Part shown: in pieces, positions 43,752 through 52,901 of the stretch | Position numbering within the stretch: the stretch's first letter is position 1 | How the letters are laid out: every line of letters starts with the position of its first letter | DNA from: Acidovorax sp. T1 | GTDB taxonomy: Bacteria > Pseudomonadota > Gammaproteobacteria > Burkholderiales > Burkholderiaceae_C | Direction of reading: 5' to 3' | DNA: 64,000 nucleotides | NCBI RefSeq assembly: GCF_002176815.1 | Contig: NZ_CP021648.1 | Coordinates: 1,116,001 to 1,180,000, forward strand | Program-made: the position numbers and the translations under genes | Notes under the pieces: model-generated | Seen by the model: only the letters and a program-made list of their open reading frames with translations | Told to the model about the DNA's origin: nothing | The model's database searches: none

Positions 43752-44251
43752 TTGCCCCAGCAGGTGTTGGGCGAGTTGCTTGCGCTGCCATTGTTCACCG
43801 TGACTGTGAGGGTATCGCAACCGGTGTCTTTTTTCTGGCTTTTCCCATCAACAGCGGTTGCCGTCAAGGTGTAGCCGGTTTCCGTGTTGCTTGAAACGGC
43901 CCAGGTGTAATAACCGCCCTGGCTTGTTGCTGATAGGCCGAGTCCGGGTGGTGTGGGCGGTGTGGGTGGTGTGGTCAGTGGGGGAGGGGGCGGCGTTTTC
44001 GTCGCGATCGCCTCTGCGTGGCTCGCGTACTTTGGCTTGTTAGCCCTCCAGCGCTCTTGCGCCTGCTGAACTTCAGCCAGCGCAGCAATCGCATCCGAGC
44101 GCCTCGACTTGCGAACCTGGTTCATATAACTGGGATAGGCCACTGCAGCCAATATGCCCACAACCGCCACGACGATCATCAGTTCGATCAGCGTGAATCC
44201 ATTGGGCTTGGGGGATTGGCGGCGTGCCTGTGGTGCGGTGGAGGTTTTCAT
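43748..44251 (-). CDS. pilE: Type IV pilin PilE-like, with proline-rich insert
   Basis: A 167-residue PilE/minor pilin. KPNGFTLIELMIVVAVVGIL is the prepilin signal and helix (cleavage after Gly18, Glu at +5), then AYPSYMNQVRKSRRSDAIAA, LAEVQQAQERWRANKPKY, and a C-terminal domain with two Cys (CDTLTVTVNNGSASNSPNTC) in the usual disulfide-loop position. Residues about 87-102 are a low-complexity Pro/Thr run (PPPPPLTTPPTPPTPPG), which is unusual for a pilin. First gene of the operon; a 20-bp palindrome lies 25 bp upstream of the start. Could be an accessory rather than the major pilin. Confidence 0.88.
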   Translation of the reverse strand: MKTSTAPQARRQSPKPNGFTLIELMIVVAVVGILAAVAYPSYMNQVRKSRRSDAIAALAEVQQAQERWRANKPKYASHAEAIATKTPPPPPLTTPPTPPTPPGLGLSATSQGGYYTWAVSSNTETGYTLTATAVDGKSQKKDTGCDTLTVTVNNGSASNSPNTCWGK

Positions 44252-44275
44252 GCCTACATTTTGACGCGTAAGGCT

Positions 44276-44295
44276 TTCGAAACAAGTGTTTCGAA
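44276..44295. promoter_or_regulatory. 20-bp palindrome upstream of pilE
   Basis: TTCGAAACAAGTGTTTCGAA: perfect 8-bp arms TTCGAAAC/GTTTCGAA around four bases, 25-44 bp before the pilE start. No T-run follows on the minus strand, which favours an operator; a hairpin in the leader is the alternative. Confidence 0.5.
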
Positions 44296-44389
44296 TGTGC
44301 CGCTGGTCGATTGCGCGGGGCCGCTTGTCGGGTTTCTGGTGGGGGTGGGCGGGGGCCAGTGGTGCTGTGGTGCTGGCGTGCCTTGGCCG

Positions 44390-44971
44390 TCAGCAGGTGG
44401 CGTAGCCGCTCATGCTGCCCTGGGGCGAGCATGTTCTGGTGCGCCCCATGATGTTGACCACATGCCGAATGGTCTTGCCGCTGTCGGCGATCAGGTTGAT
44501 GGATCCTGCAGGGGTGGTGGTGCCGCGAACCGGGTCAAACAGCATGGTGGAGACGTTGGCCTGCAGGCGCACGCCCTGCGTGGTGGCCAGGCCCACGCTT
44601 TTGATGGGCGCGTTCATTGGGTCGGTGCATTGCGCAGTCCCGGCGCTGGTGCAGGTGCAGCCGCCGGTGTTGCCGCTGTGCAGCAAATAACAGGTGCCTG
44701 CAGTGTCAGAGCCAAAGCGCAGATGCATTTGGCTATTGCGGGCCACGGCCTCGCTGCGGATGTGCTGTATGTCGGTGGCCAGCTCTGCGGCGTGGCCTTC
44801 GAGGCGGCGCAATTCCTGCAGCCCCTGAAATGCCGGAACGGCCAGGCCCATGAGGATTGCCGCGATGCTGAGCACGATCATTACCTCTACCATGCTGAAA
44901 CCTTGCAGCGGGCGGGGTTTGGCACTGGCCGCAAGGGCGGGGCGGCGGGTGTTTTTGCGGTTCAACGGCAT
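44390..44971 (-). CDS. Second GspH/FimT-family pseudopilin, upstream of pilE
   Basis: A 193-residue GspH/FimT-type prepilin. The leader is long and basic (MPLNRKNTRRPALAASAKPR) before LQGFSMVEVMIVLSIAAILM, with Gly-Phe cleavage and Glu5; then LATDIQHIRSEAVARNSQMH, LRFGSDTAGTCYLLHSGN, and a C-terminal RTRTCSPQGSMSGYATC with Cys pair closely resembling the first FimT end (KTCSPTGSGHISGYSTC). The two are probably paralogues. Separated from pilE by 138 bp including the palindrome, so it may have its own transcript or precede the operon. Confidence 0.88.
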   Translation of the reverse strand: MPLNRKNTRRPALAASAKPRPLQGFSMVEVMIVLSIAAILMGLAVPAFQGLQELRRLEGHAAELATDIQHIRSEAVARNSQMHLRFGSDTAGTCYLLHSGNTGGCTCTSAGTAQCTDPMNAPIKSVGLATTQGVRLQANVSTMLFDPVRGTTTPAGSINLIADSGKTIRHVVNIMGRTRTCSPQGSMSGYATC

Positions 44972-45102
44972 GGCGGCAACTTTCTGTGGGGCGGTTGGTG
45001 CGGGGCCTGCCGTGCATGCTATGGATTTACCGTGTCTTTGGCTACCGCGGCGCAACGGGTTTGCGCATGCTCAGTTTGTGAACATGCTTTTAGCGCCATG
45101 GT

Positions 45103-45417
45103 TCAGCGCCGCGTGTACCCCAGGCACGCCCCCGCATTCGGCAACCCTTTGCATTCCCTGTACAGGCGCCGGTCGCGCTCGGCGGTGCTTTCTTCTGATG
45201 GGCTGCGCTGGTGCTTCACTTTGACGGAGCCCTTCTTTTTGGTGGGGGTGCTGGCCCCTGTAACGGCGGCACTCTTTTGGGGCGCGGCCTGCGCGCTGGG
45301 GGAGGGCGCCAGCAGGCCCAGTGCCATGCAGGCACACAGGATGGCGGCGGCGCCTGTACCGCCTGTGCCTTGAGTGCGTGGGTTGTGCAGGCTTTTGTCG
45401 CAATTGTTGCTATGCAT
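45103..45417 (-). CDS. Small secreted hypothetical protein, 104 aa
   Basis: No recognised family. Residues 1-44 look like a long signal peptide: polar N-region (MHSNNCDKSLHNPRTQGTGG), hydrophobic AAAILCACMALGLLAPSPSA, and a likely cleavage after AQA. The mature part is basic (PTKKKGSVKVKHQRSPSEES) and ends in CKGLPNAGACLGYTRR with two Cys that could form a disulfide. It lies just upstream of the second fimT on the same strand and is exported, so a role in pilus biology is possible but unproven. Confidence 0.62.
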   Translation of the reverse strand: MHSNNCDKSLHNPRTQGTGGTGAAAILCACMALGLLAPSPSAQAAPQKSAAVTGASTPTKKKGSVKVKHQRSPSEESTAERDRRLYRECKGLPNAGACLGYTRR

Positions 45418-45506
45418 GAGTGCTCCATGGCTGGCAGGTTGGTCGGGCGGTCTGCTGTCGGCATCCTTTACGATGCGGCGTTGTCATTTTCCACGCCCAT
45501 CCTGCC

Positions 45507-46664
45507 ATGCGCCAAGCTTTGCTGAATCTCGAAGAATCCCGTATCCGTGAAGTCGCCAACGCTGGCATGGGGCGCAGCGATGTGCTGGCCTTCTGGTTTG
45601 GCGAGAGTGACGAGGGCACGCCCGATGTGGTGCGCCAGGCGGCCATTGATTCGCTGCAGCGCGGTGAAACGTTTTATGCGCACAACCTGGGCCTGCCGGA
45701 GTTGCGTGCCGAAGTGGCGGCTTACACCAGCCGGCTGCACCGGCCTGTGGGCGCTGACCGCATTGCCATCACGTCGGGCGGCGTCAATGCGCTGATGCTG
45801 GCGGTGCAGGCGCTGGTGGATGCGGGCGATGAGGTGGTTGCCGTCACGCCTGTGTGGCCCAACCTGACGGCGCAGCCCCTGATCATGGGGGCGGCGTTGC
45901 GCTGCGTGTCGCTGCGCCCCCAGCCGGGCGGCGCCTGGGCGCTGGACATGCAGGAGCTGCTGGCTGCTATCACCCCGGCCACGCGGTTGCTGGTGGTGAA
46001 TGCGCCCAACAACCCCACGGGCTGGACCTTGACGGCGCAGGAGCAGCAAGCCATCCTGGCGCATTGCCGTGCCACGGGCACCTGGATCTTGGCCGATGAG
46101 GTGTATGAACGCCTGTATTACGAGCCCACCGCCCATGGCTGTGCCCCCAGTTTTCTGGACCTGGCCGAGCCCGAAGACCGCCTGGTGGTGGCGCACAGCT
46201 TTTCCAAAAGCTTTTTGATGACGGGCTGGCGCCTGGGCTGGCTGGTGATGCCGCCGTCGATGACGCACCACATGGGTAAGCTGGTCGAGTTCAATACCTC
46301 GTGCGCCAGTGTTTTCACGCAGCGGGCCGGCATTGCCGCACTGCAGCATGCGGACGAGATCACGCCGCGTGTGGTTGCGCACCTGCGGCAGTGCCGCGAC
46401 ACCTTGGTGCCACTTTTGCAGGCGCTGCCCGGCGTGGAGGTGGCCAGTGCGCGCGGCGGTATGTATGCGTTCTTTCGCCTGCCGGGGCATGGCGATTCGC
46501 TGGCCACCGCCAAGCGCCTGGTGGCCGAGGCGGGGTTGGGCCTGGCGCCTGGCAATGCCTTTGGCGACGAGGCGCAGGGCTGGCTGCGCTGGTGTTTTGC
46601 GTCCAAAGATCCACAGCGCCTGGTGCAGGGGGTGGAGCGGCTCAAAAACTGGCCCGGGTTATAA
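45507..46664 (+). CDS. PLP-dependent aminotransferase, class I/II
   Basis: A 385-residue aminotransferase. DVLAFWFGESDEGTPDVVRQ, ITSGGVNALMLAVQALVDAG (cofactor phosphate loop), VVNAPNNPTGWTLTAQEQ, ILADEVYERLYYE and the PLP lysine in VAHSFSKSFLMTGWRLGW, with Arg in GWLRWCFASKDPQRL near the end, define the family. Substrate amino acid is not determinable; it differs from the AlaA-type enzyme at 12842 and is closer to the aspartate/broad-specificity group. Start at ATG 45507; the longer frame upstream has no ribosome-binding site. Confidence 0.88.
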   Translation: MRQALLNLEESRIREVANAGMGRSDVLAFWFGESDEGTPDVVRQAAIDSLQRGETFYAHNLGLPELRAEVAAYTSRLHRPVGADRIAITSGGVNALMLAVQALVDAGDEVVAVTPVWPNLTAQPLIMGAALRCVSLRPQPGGAWALDMQELLAAITPATRLLVVNAPNNPTGWTLTAQEQQAILAHCRATGTWILADEVYERLYYEPTAHGCAPSFLDLAEPEDRLVVAHSFSKSFLMTGWRLGWLVMPPSMTHHMGKLVEFNTSCASVFTQRAGIAALQHADEITPRVVAHLRQCRDTLVPLLQALPGVEVASARGGMYAFFRLPGHGDSLATAKRLVAEAGLGLAPGNAFGDEAQGWLRWCFASKDPQRLVQGVERLKNWPGL

Positions 46665-46665
46665 T
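46660..46665 (+). promoter_or_regulatory. rpsO: Probable -10 element of the rpsO promoter
   Basis: A perfect TATAAT overlapping the stop of the preceding aminotransferase gene, 112 bp before rpsO. No good -35 hexamer is seen at 16-18 bp, so the call rests on the -10 alone. Confidence 0.45.
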
Positions 46666-46776
46666 CCGCCGGTTTTGCATGGTGCAAGACGCACGCCAAC
46701 GGCCGTTCCAGCTGCTGGCGCAAGTAAAAACTATTGATCTGTGGCTTTGCTGCAGGTCTCCATCAAGGAAAAATCA

Positions 46777-47043
46777 ATGATCGCATCCTCTATCAAGGCC
46801 GAAGTTGTCAAGGCCAATGCACGCGCTGCCAACGACACGGGTAGCCCAGAAGTGCAAGTGGCCCTGCTGACGGCCCGCATCAACGAACTGACCCCTCACT
46901 TCAAGACGCACGCCAAAGACCACCACGGTCGCCGCGGCCTGCTGCGCATGGTGAGCCGTCGTCGCAAGCTGCTGGACTACCTCAAGGCCAAGGACGCTGA
47001 GCGTTACACCGCGCTGATCGCCAAGCTGGGTCTGCGCAAGTAA
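46777..47043 (+). CDS. rpsO: 30S ribosomal protein S15
   Basis: An 88-residue S15 (uS15), an early 16S rRNA binder at the central domain. Conserved [65 protein letters not shown] supports the ATG at 46777. rpsO directly before pnp is the usual order; a terminator separates the two. Confidence 0.98.
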   Translation: MIASSIKAEVVKANARAANDTGSPEVQVALLTARINELTPHFKTHAKDHHGRRGLLRMVSRRRKLLDYLKAKDAERYTALIAKLGLRK

Positions 47044-47058
47044 TCTGATTTGCATGTC

Positions 47059-47097
47059 AAAACGCCTGGGTTAGTCCGCTAGCTCAGGCGTTTTTTA
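47059..47097 (+). terminator. Rho-independent terminator after rpsO
   Basis: AAAACGCCTG (47059-47068) pairs with CAGGCGTTTT (47085-47094), with further pairing toward the loop, followed by a T-run. Readthrough to pnp is possible, as in E. coli. Confidence 0.88.
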
Positions 47098-47129
47098 CTT
47101 CGGAGCCGCAAAACAGAGCGAAGCTGTGT

Positions 47130-47179
47130 CATTCCAATGGCCTTGATCCACGCAGGTGGCGGGCAGGTTCACTGGAATG
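47130..47179 (+). promoter_or_regulatory. Inverted repeat in the pnp leader
   Basis: CATTCCA (47130-47136) and TGGAATG (47173-47179) could pair in the transcript upstream of pnp. E. coli pnp is autoregulated through a leader stem-loop cleaved by RNase III; whether this 7-bp stem plays that role is unknown. Confidence 0.3.
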
Positions 47180-47250
47180 GCATCGTGTTCTGAATTGCCC
47201 TCCAAGCCAATCTGGCAGAGCGCTGCCAGCTATTAAAACAGGAGCTGAAC

Positions 47251-49506
47251 ATGAGCATTTTCAACAAAATCACCAAGACTTTCCAATGGGGTGACAAGAC
47301 CGTCATCATGGAAACGGGCGAAATCGCCCGCCAGGCCGGTGGTGCCGTGCTGGTGAACATCGACGACACCGTGGTGCTGGCCACCGTGGTGGCCTCCAAG
47401 GTGGCCAAGTCGGGTCAAGACTTTTTCCCGCTGACGGTGGATTACATCGAGAAGACCTACGCTGCGGGCAAGATCCCCGGTAGCTTCTTCAAGCGCGAAG
47501 CCAAGCCCAGCGAGCACGAAACCCTCACCAGCCGCCTGATCGATCGCCCGATCCGCCCGCTGTTCCCCGAAGGTTTCTTCAATGACGTGCATGTGGTCAT
47601 CCACACGGTGTCGCTGAACCCTGAAGTCGATGCCGACATTGCCGCCCTGATTGCCACCAGCGCTGCGCTGGCCATCTCGGGCATTCCGTTCAGTGGCCCG
47701 ATTGGCGCTGCGCGCGTGGGCTATATCAACGGCGAATATGTGCTCAACCCCGGCCAGACGGCGCGCAAGAGCTCGCAGATGGACCTGGTGGTGGCAGGCA
47801 CCGAAGCGGCCGTGCTGATGGTCGAATCCGAAGCGCAGCAACTGTCTGAAGAAATCATGCTGGGTGCCGTGGTTTTCGGTCACCAGCAAGGCAATGTGGC
47901 CATCAACGCCATTCACGACCTGGTGCGCGAGGCTGGCAAGCCCGTGTGGGACTGGAAAGCCCCCGCCAAGGACGAATCGCTCATCGCCAAGGTGACTGCC
48001 TTGGCCGAAGCCAAGCTGCGCGCGGCCTACCAGATCCGCAACAAGCAGGCCCGCACGCACGCCTGCCGCGAGGCTTATGCCGTGGTCATGGCCGACCTGA
48101 AGGAAGAAGGCATTGCCTTCGACAGCGTCAAGGTCGAAGGCATGTTGTTCGACATCGAGGCGCGCATCGTGCGCAGCCAGATCCTGGCGGGCGAGCCCCG
48201 CATCGACGGCCGCGACACGCGCACCGTGCGCCCCATCGAAATCCGCAGCAGCGTGCTGCCCCGCGCGCACGGCTCGTCGCTGTTCACGCGTGGCGAAACC
48301 CAGGCGCTGGTGGTGACCACGCTGGGCACCGAGCGCGATGCGCAGCGCATCGACGCGCTGGCCGGCGAGTACGAAGACCGCTTCATGATGCACTACAACA
48401 TGCCTCCCTTTGCCACCGGCGAAGTGGGCCGCATGGGCAGCACCAAGCGCCGCGAAATCGGCCACGGCCGCCTGGCCAAGCGTGCGCTGGTGGCGGTGCT
48501 GCCAAGCAAGGAAGAGTTCCCCTACACCATGCGTGTGGTGTCGGAAATCACCGAGTCCAATGGTTCTTCGTCGATGGCTTCGGTCTGCGGCGGCTGCCTG
48601 TCGATGATGGATGCCGGCGTGCCCATGAAGGCGCATGTGGCCGGTATCGCCATGGGCCTGATCAAGGAAGACAACCGTTTTGCCGTGCTGACCGACATCC
48701 TGGGCGATGAAGATCACCTGGGCGACATGGACTTCAAGGTGGCGGGCACCACTGCCGGCATCACGGCGCTGCAGATGGACATCAAGATCCAGGGCATCAC
48801 CAAGGAAATCATGCAGGTGGCACTGGCCCAGGCCAAGGAAGCGCGCATTCACATCCTGGGCAAGATGCAGGAAGCCATGGGCGAAGCCAAGACCGAAGTG
48901 AGCAACTTCGCGCCCAAGCTCTACACCATGAAGATCAACCCCGAGAAGATCCGTGACGTGATCGGCAAGGGCGGCGCCGTGATCCGTGCGCTGACCGAGG
49001 AAACCGGTTGCCAGATCAACATCGAGGAAGACGGCACCATCACCATCGCCGCCACCGACAACGCCAAGGCTGACGAAGCCAAGCGCCGCATCGAGCAGAT
49101 CACGGCCGAAGTCGAAATCGGCAAGATCTACGAAGGCCCGGTCACCAAGATCCTGGACTTCGGCGCCCTCATCAACCTGCTGCCCGGCAAGGACGGCCTG
49201 CTGCACATCAGCCAGATCGCGCACGAGCGTGTCGAGCGCGTGGGCGACTACCTGACCGAAGGCCAGATCGTCAAGGTCAAGGTCATGGAGACCGACGAAA
49301 AGGGCCGCGTCAAGCTGTCCCTGAAGGCCCTGACTGAGCGCCCAGCCGGCGGCAGCGATCGTCCGGCCCCGGCCGAGCGTGGTGACCGCGGCGACCGTGG
49401 TGGCGAGCGCCGCGATGGCGGTCGTGATCGCCAGCCCGTCGATCAGCAGCAGCAACAGCAGCAAGCCGCGCCTTCCGAAGGCAACGCGGGCCAGCTGAAC
49501 GGCTGA
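47251..49506 (+). CDS. pnp: Polyribonucleotide nucleotidyltransferase (PNPase)
   Basis: A 751-residue 3'-5' phosphorolytic exoribonuclease. Two RNase PH domains ([20 protein letters not shown] near the start; [40 protein letters not shown] and [20 protein letters not shown] in the second, with the metal-binding acidic residues) are followed by a KH domain ([20 protein letters not shown]) and an S1 domain ([20 protein letters not shown]). The C-terminal tail is Arg/Gly/Asp-rich with a run of seven Gln. GGAG precedes ATG 47251. Follows rpsO, the usual order. Confidence 0.98.
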   Translation: MSIFNKITKTFQWGDKTVIMETGEIARQAGGAVLVNIDDTVVLATVVASKVAKSGQDFFPLTVDYIEKTYAAGKIPGSFFKREAKPSEHETLTSRLIDRPIRPLFPEGFFNDVHVVIHTVSLNPEVDADIAALIATSAALAISGIPFSGPIGAARVGYINGEYVLNPGQTARKSSQMDLVVAGTEAAVLMVESEAQQLSEEIMLGAVVFGHQQGNVAINAIHDLVREAGKPVWDWKAPAKDESLIAKVTALAEAKLRAAYQIRNKQARTHACREAYAVVMADLKEEGIAFDSVKVEGMLFDIEARIVRSQILAGEPRIDGRDTRTVRPIEIRSSVLPRAHGSSLFTRGETQALVVTTLGTERDAQRIDALAGEYEDRFMMHYNMPPFATGEVGRMGSTKRREIGHGRLAKRALVAVLPSKEEFPYTMRVVSEITESNGSSSMASVCGGCLSMMDAGVPMKAHVAGIAMGLIKEDNRFAVLTDILGDEDHLGDMDFKVAGTTAGITALQMDIKIQGITKEIMQVALAQAKEARIHILGKMQEAMGEAKTEVSNFAPKLYTMKINPEKIRDVIGKGGAVIRALTEETGCQINIEEDGTITIAATDNAKADEAKRRIEQITAEVEIGKIYEGPVTKILDFGALINLLPGKDGLLHISQIAHERVERVGDYLTEGQIVKVKVMETDEKGRVKLSLKALTERPAGGSDRPAPAERGDRGDRGGERRDGGRDRQPVDQQQQQQQAAPSEGNAGQLNG

Positions 49507-49509
49507 TTG

Positions 49510-49562
49510 ATCTGCTATTGATATAAGAGCTGCTGGCGCTTGTCCATCAAGCCCTGGCGGCC
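49510..49562. repeat. Genomic palindrome, copy 8 (degenerate)
   Basis: GAGCTGCTGGCGCTTGTCCA, then TCAAGCCCTGGCGGCCAAAA keeps the arrangement GAGCTGCTGGCGCTT/AAGCCCTGGCGGC with AT-rich ends. It lies 4 bp after the pnp stop and may act as its terminator. Two shorter fragments (CCAGCTATTAAAAC at 47227 and GAAGCTATTAAATC at 51344) look like half-copies in the pnp and secG leaders. Confidence 0.65.
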
Positions 49563-49597
49563 AAAATCATTCGGATGGACGAGCGAAGGGTTCCTGT

Positions 49598-50590
49598 ATG
49601 CGCGCTGTAGAAATCACTGCCTTTGGCGCCCCCGAGGTGTTGCGCCTGGGCGAGCGCCCCATGCCCCAGGCGGGCGAGGGCGAGTTGCTGATCCGTGTCA
49701 GCGCGAGCGGCATCAACCGGCCGGACGTGTTGCAGCGTCTGGGCCATTACGCACCGCCACCCGGCACATCCGATCTGCCGGGGCTGGAGGTGGCGGGTGT
49801 CGTGGAAAGCGGCGATGCAGCCGCCCTGGCGCGGGCTGGGTTGAAGGTGGGCGACCGCGTTTGCGCGCTGGTGGCCGGTGGTGGTTATGCCGAGTGGTGC
49901 GTGGCGCCGGTTGAGCAGTGCCTGCCGGTGCCGGCGGGCCTGAGCGACATCGAGGCCGCATCCCTGCCCGAAACCTTCTTCACGGTGTGGAGCAATGTGT
50001 TCGACCGGGGTCGTCTGCAAGCGGGCGAAACCCTGCTGGTGCAGGGCGGCACCAGCGGCATTGGCGTCACGGCCATCCAGCTGGCGCGCGCGTTGGGCGC
50101 CACGGTGATCGTGACGGCCGGTAGCGACGAAAAATGCGCGGCCTGCCTGGCGCTGGGTGCGCACCATGCCATCAACTACAAGACGCAGGATTTCGTTGAG
50201 GAAGCCAAACGCATCACCGCCGGCAAGGGCGTGGATGTGGTGCTAGACATGGTTGCGGGCGACTATGTGGCGCGCGAGGTGGAGTGCCTGGCCGAGGATG
50301 GCCGCCTGGTCATCATCGCCGTGCAGGGCGGGGTCAAGAGCAACTTCAATGCGGGCCTGGTGCTGCGGCGCCGACTGACCATCACGGGCTCGACCTTGCG
50401 CCCGCGCCCGGTGGCGTTCAAGGGCACCATTGCGCGCGCGCTGCGCGAGCATGTCTGGCCGCTGATTGCTGCGGGCACGGTGCGCCCGGTCATTTACCGC
50501 ACGTTCGCGGCGGCGGATGCGGCGCAGGCCCATGCGCTGATGGAATCCAACCAGCACACTGGCAAGATTGTTTTGACGTGGTCATCATGA
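49598..50590 (+). CDS. NAD(P)H:quinone oxidoreductase, zinc-independent MDR family
   Basis: A 330-residue quinone-oxidoreductase-like MDR protein (PIG3/QorB type). [20 protein letters not shown] is the family signature; [60 protein letters not shown] (Rossmann NADPH site) and the C-terminal [14 protein letters not shown] follow. No zinc ligands. AAGGG precedes the ATG. Its stop overlaps the tpiA start (ATGA at 50587-50590), so the two are translationally coupled. Confidence 0.92.
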   Translation: MRAVEITAFGAPEVLRLGERPMPQAGEGELLIRVSASGINRPDVLQRLGHYAPPPGTSDLPGLEVAGVVESGDAAALARAGLKVGDRVCALVAGGGYAEWCVAPVEQCLPVPAGLSDIEAASLPETFFTVWSNVFDRGRLQAGETLLVQGGTSGIGVTAIQLARALGATVIVTAGSDEKCAACLALGAHHAINYKTQDFVEEAKRITAGKGVDVVLDMVAGDYVAREVECLAEDGRLVIIAVQGGVKSNFNAGLVLRRRLTITGSTLRPRPVAFKGTIARALREHVWPLIAAGTVRPVIYRTFAAADAAQAHALMESNQHTGKIVLTWSS

Positions 50591-51330
50591 AAAAGAAACT
50601 CATCGCAGGCAACTGGAAGATGAACGGCAGTCTGGCTGCCAACGAAGCGCTGGTGCGTGCCCTGATCAGCGGTATGGGGCAGCCCGCTTGTGACGTGGCG
50701 GTGGCGGTGCCGGCGCCCTATCTGGCCCAGGTGCAGAGCATCGCTGCAGGATCGGTGCTGGCGCTGGCCGCGCAGGATGTCTCGGTGCATGAAGCGGGCG
50801 CCTACACGGGCGAAACCTCGGCGGCCATGCTCAAGGAATTTGGCGTGCGCTATGTCCTGGTGGGGCACTCGGAGCGCCGCCAGTACCACGGCGAGAGCGA
50901 CACCCTGGTGGCCGTCAAGGCGCAACGGGCGCTGGCGGCAGGCATCACGCCCATTGTGTGTGTGGGCGAAACCCTGGCCGAGCGGGAAGCCGGTCAAACC
51001 GAGGTGGTGGTGAAGCGCCAGCTGGCGGCCGTGATCCATCTCAACGGCCATTGCATCAGTGAAATCGTGGTCGCCTATGAGCCTGTCTGGGCCATTGGCA
51101 CCGGCCGCACGGCTTCGCCCGAGCAGGCCCAGCAAGTGCACGCCGTGCTGCGGGCACAACTGGCTGCGGCCAGTGAGCACGCAGACCGCATTCGCCTGCT
51201 GTACGGCGGCAGCATGAACGCTGCCAACGCCGCGCAGTTGTTGGCGCAACCCGATATCGACGGTGGCCTGGTGGGTGGCGCGGCGCTGAAAGCCCAGGAC
51301 TTTTTGCAAATTATTGCTGCAGCCCAATAA
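50587..51330 (+). CDS. tpiA: Triosephosphate isomerase
   Basis: A 247-residue TIM-barrel enzyme interconverting dihydroxyacetone phosphate and glyceraldehyde 3-phosphate. Active-site residues are all present: Lys in AGNWKMNGS, His in VLVGHSERR, Glu in [11 protein letters not shown] (loop 6), and the phosphate-binding [16 protein letters not shown] and [16 protein letters not shown]. It overlaps the quinone oxidoreductase gene by 4 bp and precedes secG, a common arrangement upstream of nuo in this group. Confidence 0.98.
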   Translation: MKKKLIAGNWKMNGSLAANEALVRALISGMGQPACDVAVAVPAPYLAQVQSIAAGSVLALAAQDVSVHEAGAYTGETSAAMLKEFGVRYVLVGHSERRQYHGESDTLVAVKAQRALAAGITPIVCVGETLAEREAGQTEVVVKRQLAAVIHLNGHCISEIVVAYEPVWAIGTGRTASPEQAQQVHAVLRAQLAAASEHADRIRLLYGGSMNAANAAQLLAQPDIDGGLVGGAALKAQDFLQIIAAAQ

Positions 51331-51371
51331 GGGCTTGCACTTGAAGCTATTAAATCAGGAGTAAATTGAGA

Positions 51372-51755
51372 ATGAATGTGCTTGTGAATGTGATTTTGGG
51401 TGTGCAGATGCTGACGGCGCTGGGCATGATTGGCCTGATCCTGGTCCAGCATGGCAAGGGGGCAGACATGGGTGCTGCTTTTGGCGGCGGCAGTTCGGGC
51501 AGCCTGTTTGGCGCCAGCGGCAGTGCCAACTTCCTCTCGCGCACCACGGGCGTGCTGGCCACGGTGTTCTTTGTGGCCACGCTGGCACTGGCTTATTTTG
51601 GCAACGTGCGCCCGGCCGGTTCGGGCAGTGTGCTGGAAACGCCGGCGGCCGTGGCTCCGGCAGCGCCGGTGGATGCCGTCCCTGCGGGTTCGAGCGCGGC
51701 GGTTCCGGTGCCTGCGCCGGCCGCTTCGGGGGCGGGGCAGATTCCGACGAAATAA
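51372..51755 (+). CDS. secG: Protein-export translocase subunit SecG
   Basis: A 127-residue SecG, the accessory subunit of the SecYEG channel. The first membrane helix is about residues 4-24 (LVNVILGVQMLTALGMIGLI), the family signature LVQHGKGADMGAAFGGGSSG and SLFGASGSANFLSRTTGVLA follow, and a second helix is TVFFVATLALAYF; the tail is Ala/Pro-rich. The start ATG at 51372 is 10 bp after AGGAG; a TTG two codons earlier is closer to that site and cannot be excluded. Confidence 0.93.
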   Translation: MNVLVNVILGVQMLTALGMIGLILVQHGKGADMGAAFGGGSSGSLFGASGSANFLSRTTGVLATVFFVATLALAYFGNVRPAGSGSVLETPAAVAPAAPVDAVPAGSSAAVPVPAPAASGAGQIPTK

Positions 51756-51778
51756 AGCGCACTTAATTGGGCTTCTGC

Positions 51779-51802
51779 CTCCGGGGAAGGGTTTTTCCGG
51801 AG
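51779..51802. other. Hairpin between secG and tRNA-Leu
   Basis: CTCCGG (51779-51784) and CCGGAG (51797-51802) form a 6-bp stem with a loop of 12. It could be a weak terminator or a processing hairpin, because no T-run follows directly; transcription may therefore read through from secG into the tRNA. Confidence 0.45.
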
Positions 51803-51868
51803 TAGAATTAAGACTGTCTGGAAAGCAAAAGCCGCAAGGCGCCTCATGCCATCCAGATAAGAAAATCA

Positions 51869-51953
51869 GCCGTCGTGGTGAAATTGGTAGACACGCTATC
51901 TTGAGGGGGTAGTGGCGAAAGCTGTGCGAGTTCGAGTCTCGCCGACGGCACCA
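51869..51953 (+). tRNA. tRNA-Leu (anticodon GAG)
   Basis: An 85-nt tRNA with encoded CCA. Acceptor GCCGTCG (51869-51875) pairs with CGACGGC (51943-51949), then A and CCA. The anticodon stem CTATC/GGTAG closes the 7-base loop TTGAGGG, with anticodon GAG at 51903-51905, reading CUC and CUU. A T-arm GCGAGTTCGAGTCTCGC and a long variable arm (type II tRNA) support leucine. It lies between secG and nuoA. Confidence 0.97.
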
Positions 51954-52026
51954 AAACATAGGCCTGCCTGCATGACCCGCCCTGGGTTGTCGCGGGCAGA
52001 GCTGCAGCGGTGAGCACATCCTCCAG

Positions 52027-52386
52027 ATGAATCTCGATCAGTACCTCCCCGTCCTCTTGTTTATCCTGGTTGGCATCGCCGTAGGTGTCGTGCCCCTGGC
52101 TCTGGGGTATGTGTTGGGCCCCAATCGCCCGGATGCCGCCAAAAACTCCCCTTACGAATGTGGCTTCGAAGCTTTCGAAGATGCGCGCATGAAGTTCGAT
52201 GTGCGCTATTACCTCGTGGCCATTCTTTTCATCCTGTTCGATCTGGAAATCGCCTTCCTCTTCCCGTGGGCGGTGACGCTGCAGGACGTGGGTGTGACCG
52301 GCTTTGTCGCCGTGGTGATCTTTCTGGCCATCCTTGTCGTGGGCTTTGCCTACGAATGGAAAAAAGGCGCCCTGAACTGGGAATGA
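52027..52386 (+). CDS. nuoA: NADH-quinone oxidoreductase subunit A
   Basis: A 119-residue membrane subunit of complex I with three hydrophobic segments ([59 protein letters not shown]). The conserved [15 protein letters not shown] loop is present as [19 protein letters not shown], and [12 protein letters not shown] is the signature region. First gene of nuo, after the tRNA; its ribosome-binding site is weak. Confidence 0.98.
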   Translation: MNLDQYLPVLLFILVGIAVGVVPLALGYVLGPNRPDAAKNSPYECGFEAFEDARMKFDVRYYLVAILFILFDLEIAFLFPWAVTLQDVGVTGFVAVVIFLAILVVGFAYEWKKGALNWE

Positions 52387-52411
52387 GCGGGCTTCAATAA
52401 GGACGTAAGCA

Positions 52412-52891
52412 ATGATTGAAGGCGTGATGAAGGAAGGCTTCATCACCACGAGTTACGACTCTGTGGTGAACTGGGCCAAGACCGGATCCCTGTGGCCCAT
52501 GACCTTTGGTCTGGCTTGCTGTGCGGTCGAAATGATGCATGCCGCCGCTGCGCGCTACGACATCGGGCGTTTTGGTGCCGAGGTGTTCCGCGCCAGTCCG
52601 CGCCAGTCCGATCTGATGATTGTGGCGGGCACCTTGTGCAACAAGATGGCCCCCGCTTTGCGCAAGGTGTATGACCAGATGTCCGAACCCCGCTGGGTGC
52701 TGTCGATGGGGTCGTGCGCCAATGGTGGTGGTTACTACCACTACAGCTATTCCGTCGTGCGTGGCTGTGACCGCATCGTGCCGGTCGACGTGTATGTGCC
52801 GGGCTGTCCGCCCACGGCCGAAGCGCTGATCTACGGCATCATCCAGCTGCAGCAGAAAATTCGCCGCACCAACACCATTGCTCGTGCCTGA
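52412..52891 (+). CDS. nuoB: NADH-quinone oxidoreductase subunit B (N2 cluster)
   Basis: A 159-residue subunit carrying the last iron-sulfur cluster N2 before quinone. The adjacent Cys pair in [20 protein letters not shown], the Cys in [40 protein letters not shown] and [20 protein letters not shown] provide the cluster ligands. AAGGA supports the start. Confidence 0.98.
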   Translation: MIEGVMKEGFITTSYDSVVNWAKTGSLWPMTFGLACCAVEMMHAAAARYDIGRFGAEVFRASPRQSDLMIVAGTLCNKMAPALRKVYDQMSEPRWVLSMGSCANGGGYYHYSYSVVRGCDRIVPVDVYVPGCPPTAEALIYGIIQLQQKIRRTNTIARA

Positions 52892-52901
52892 AGGGTTGAT
52901 G

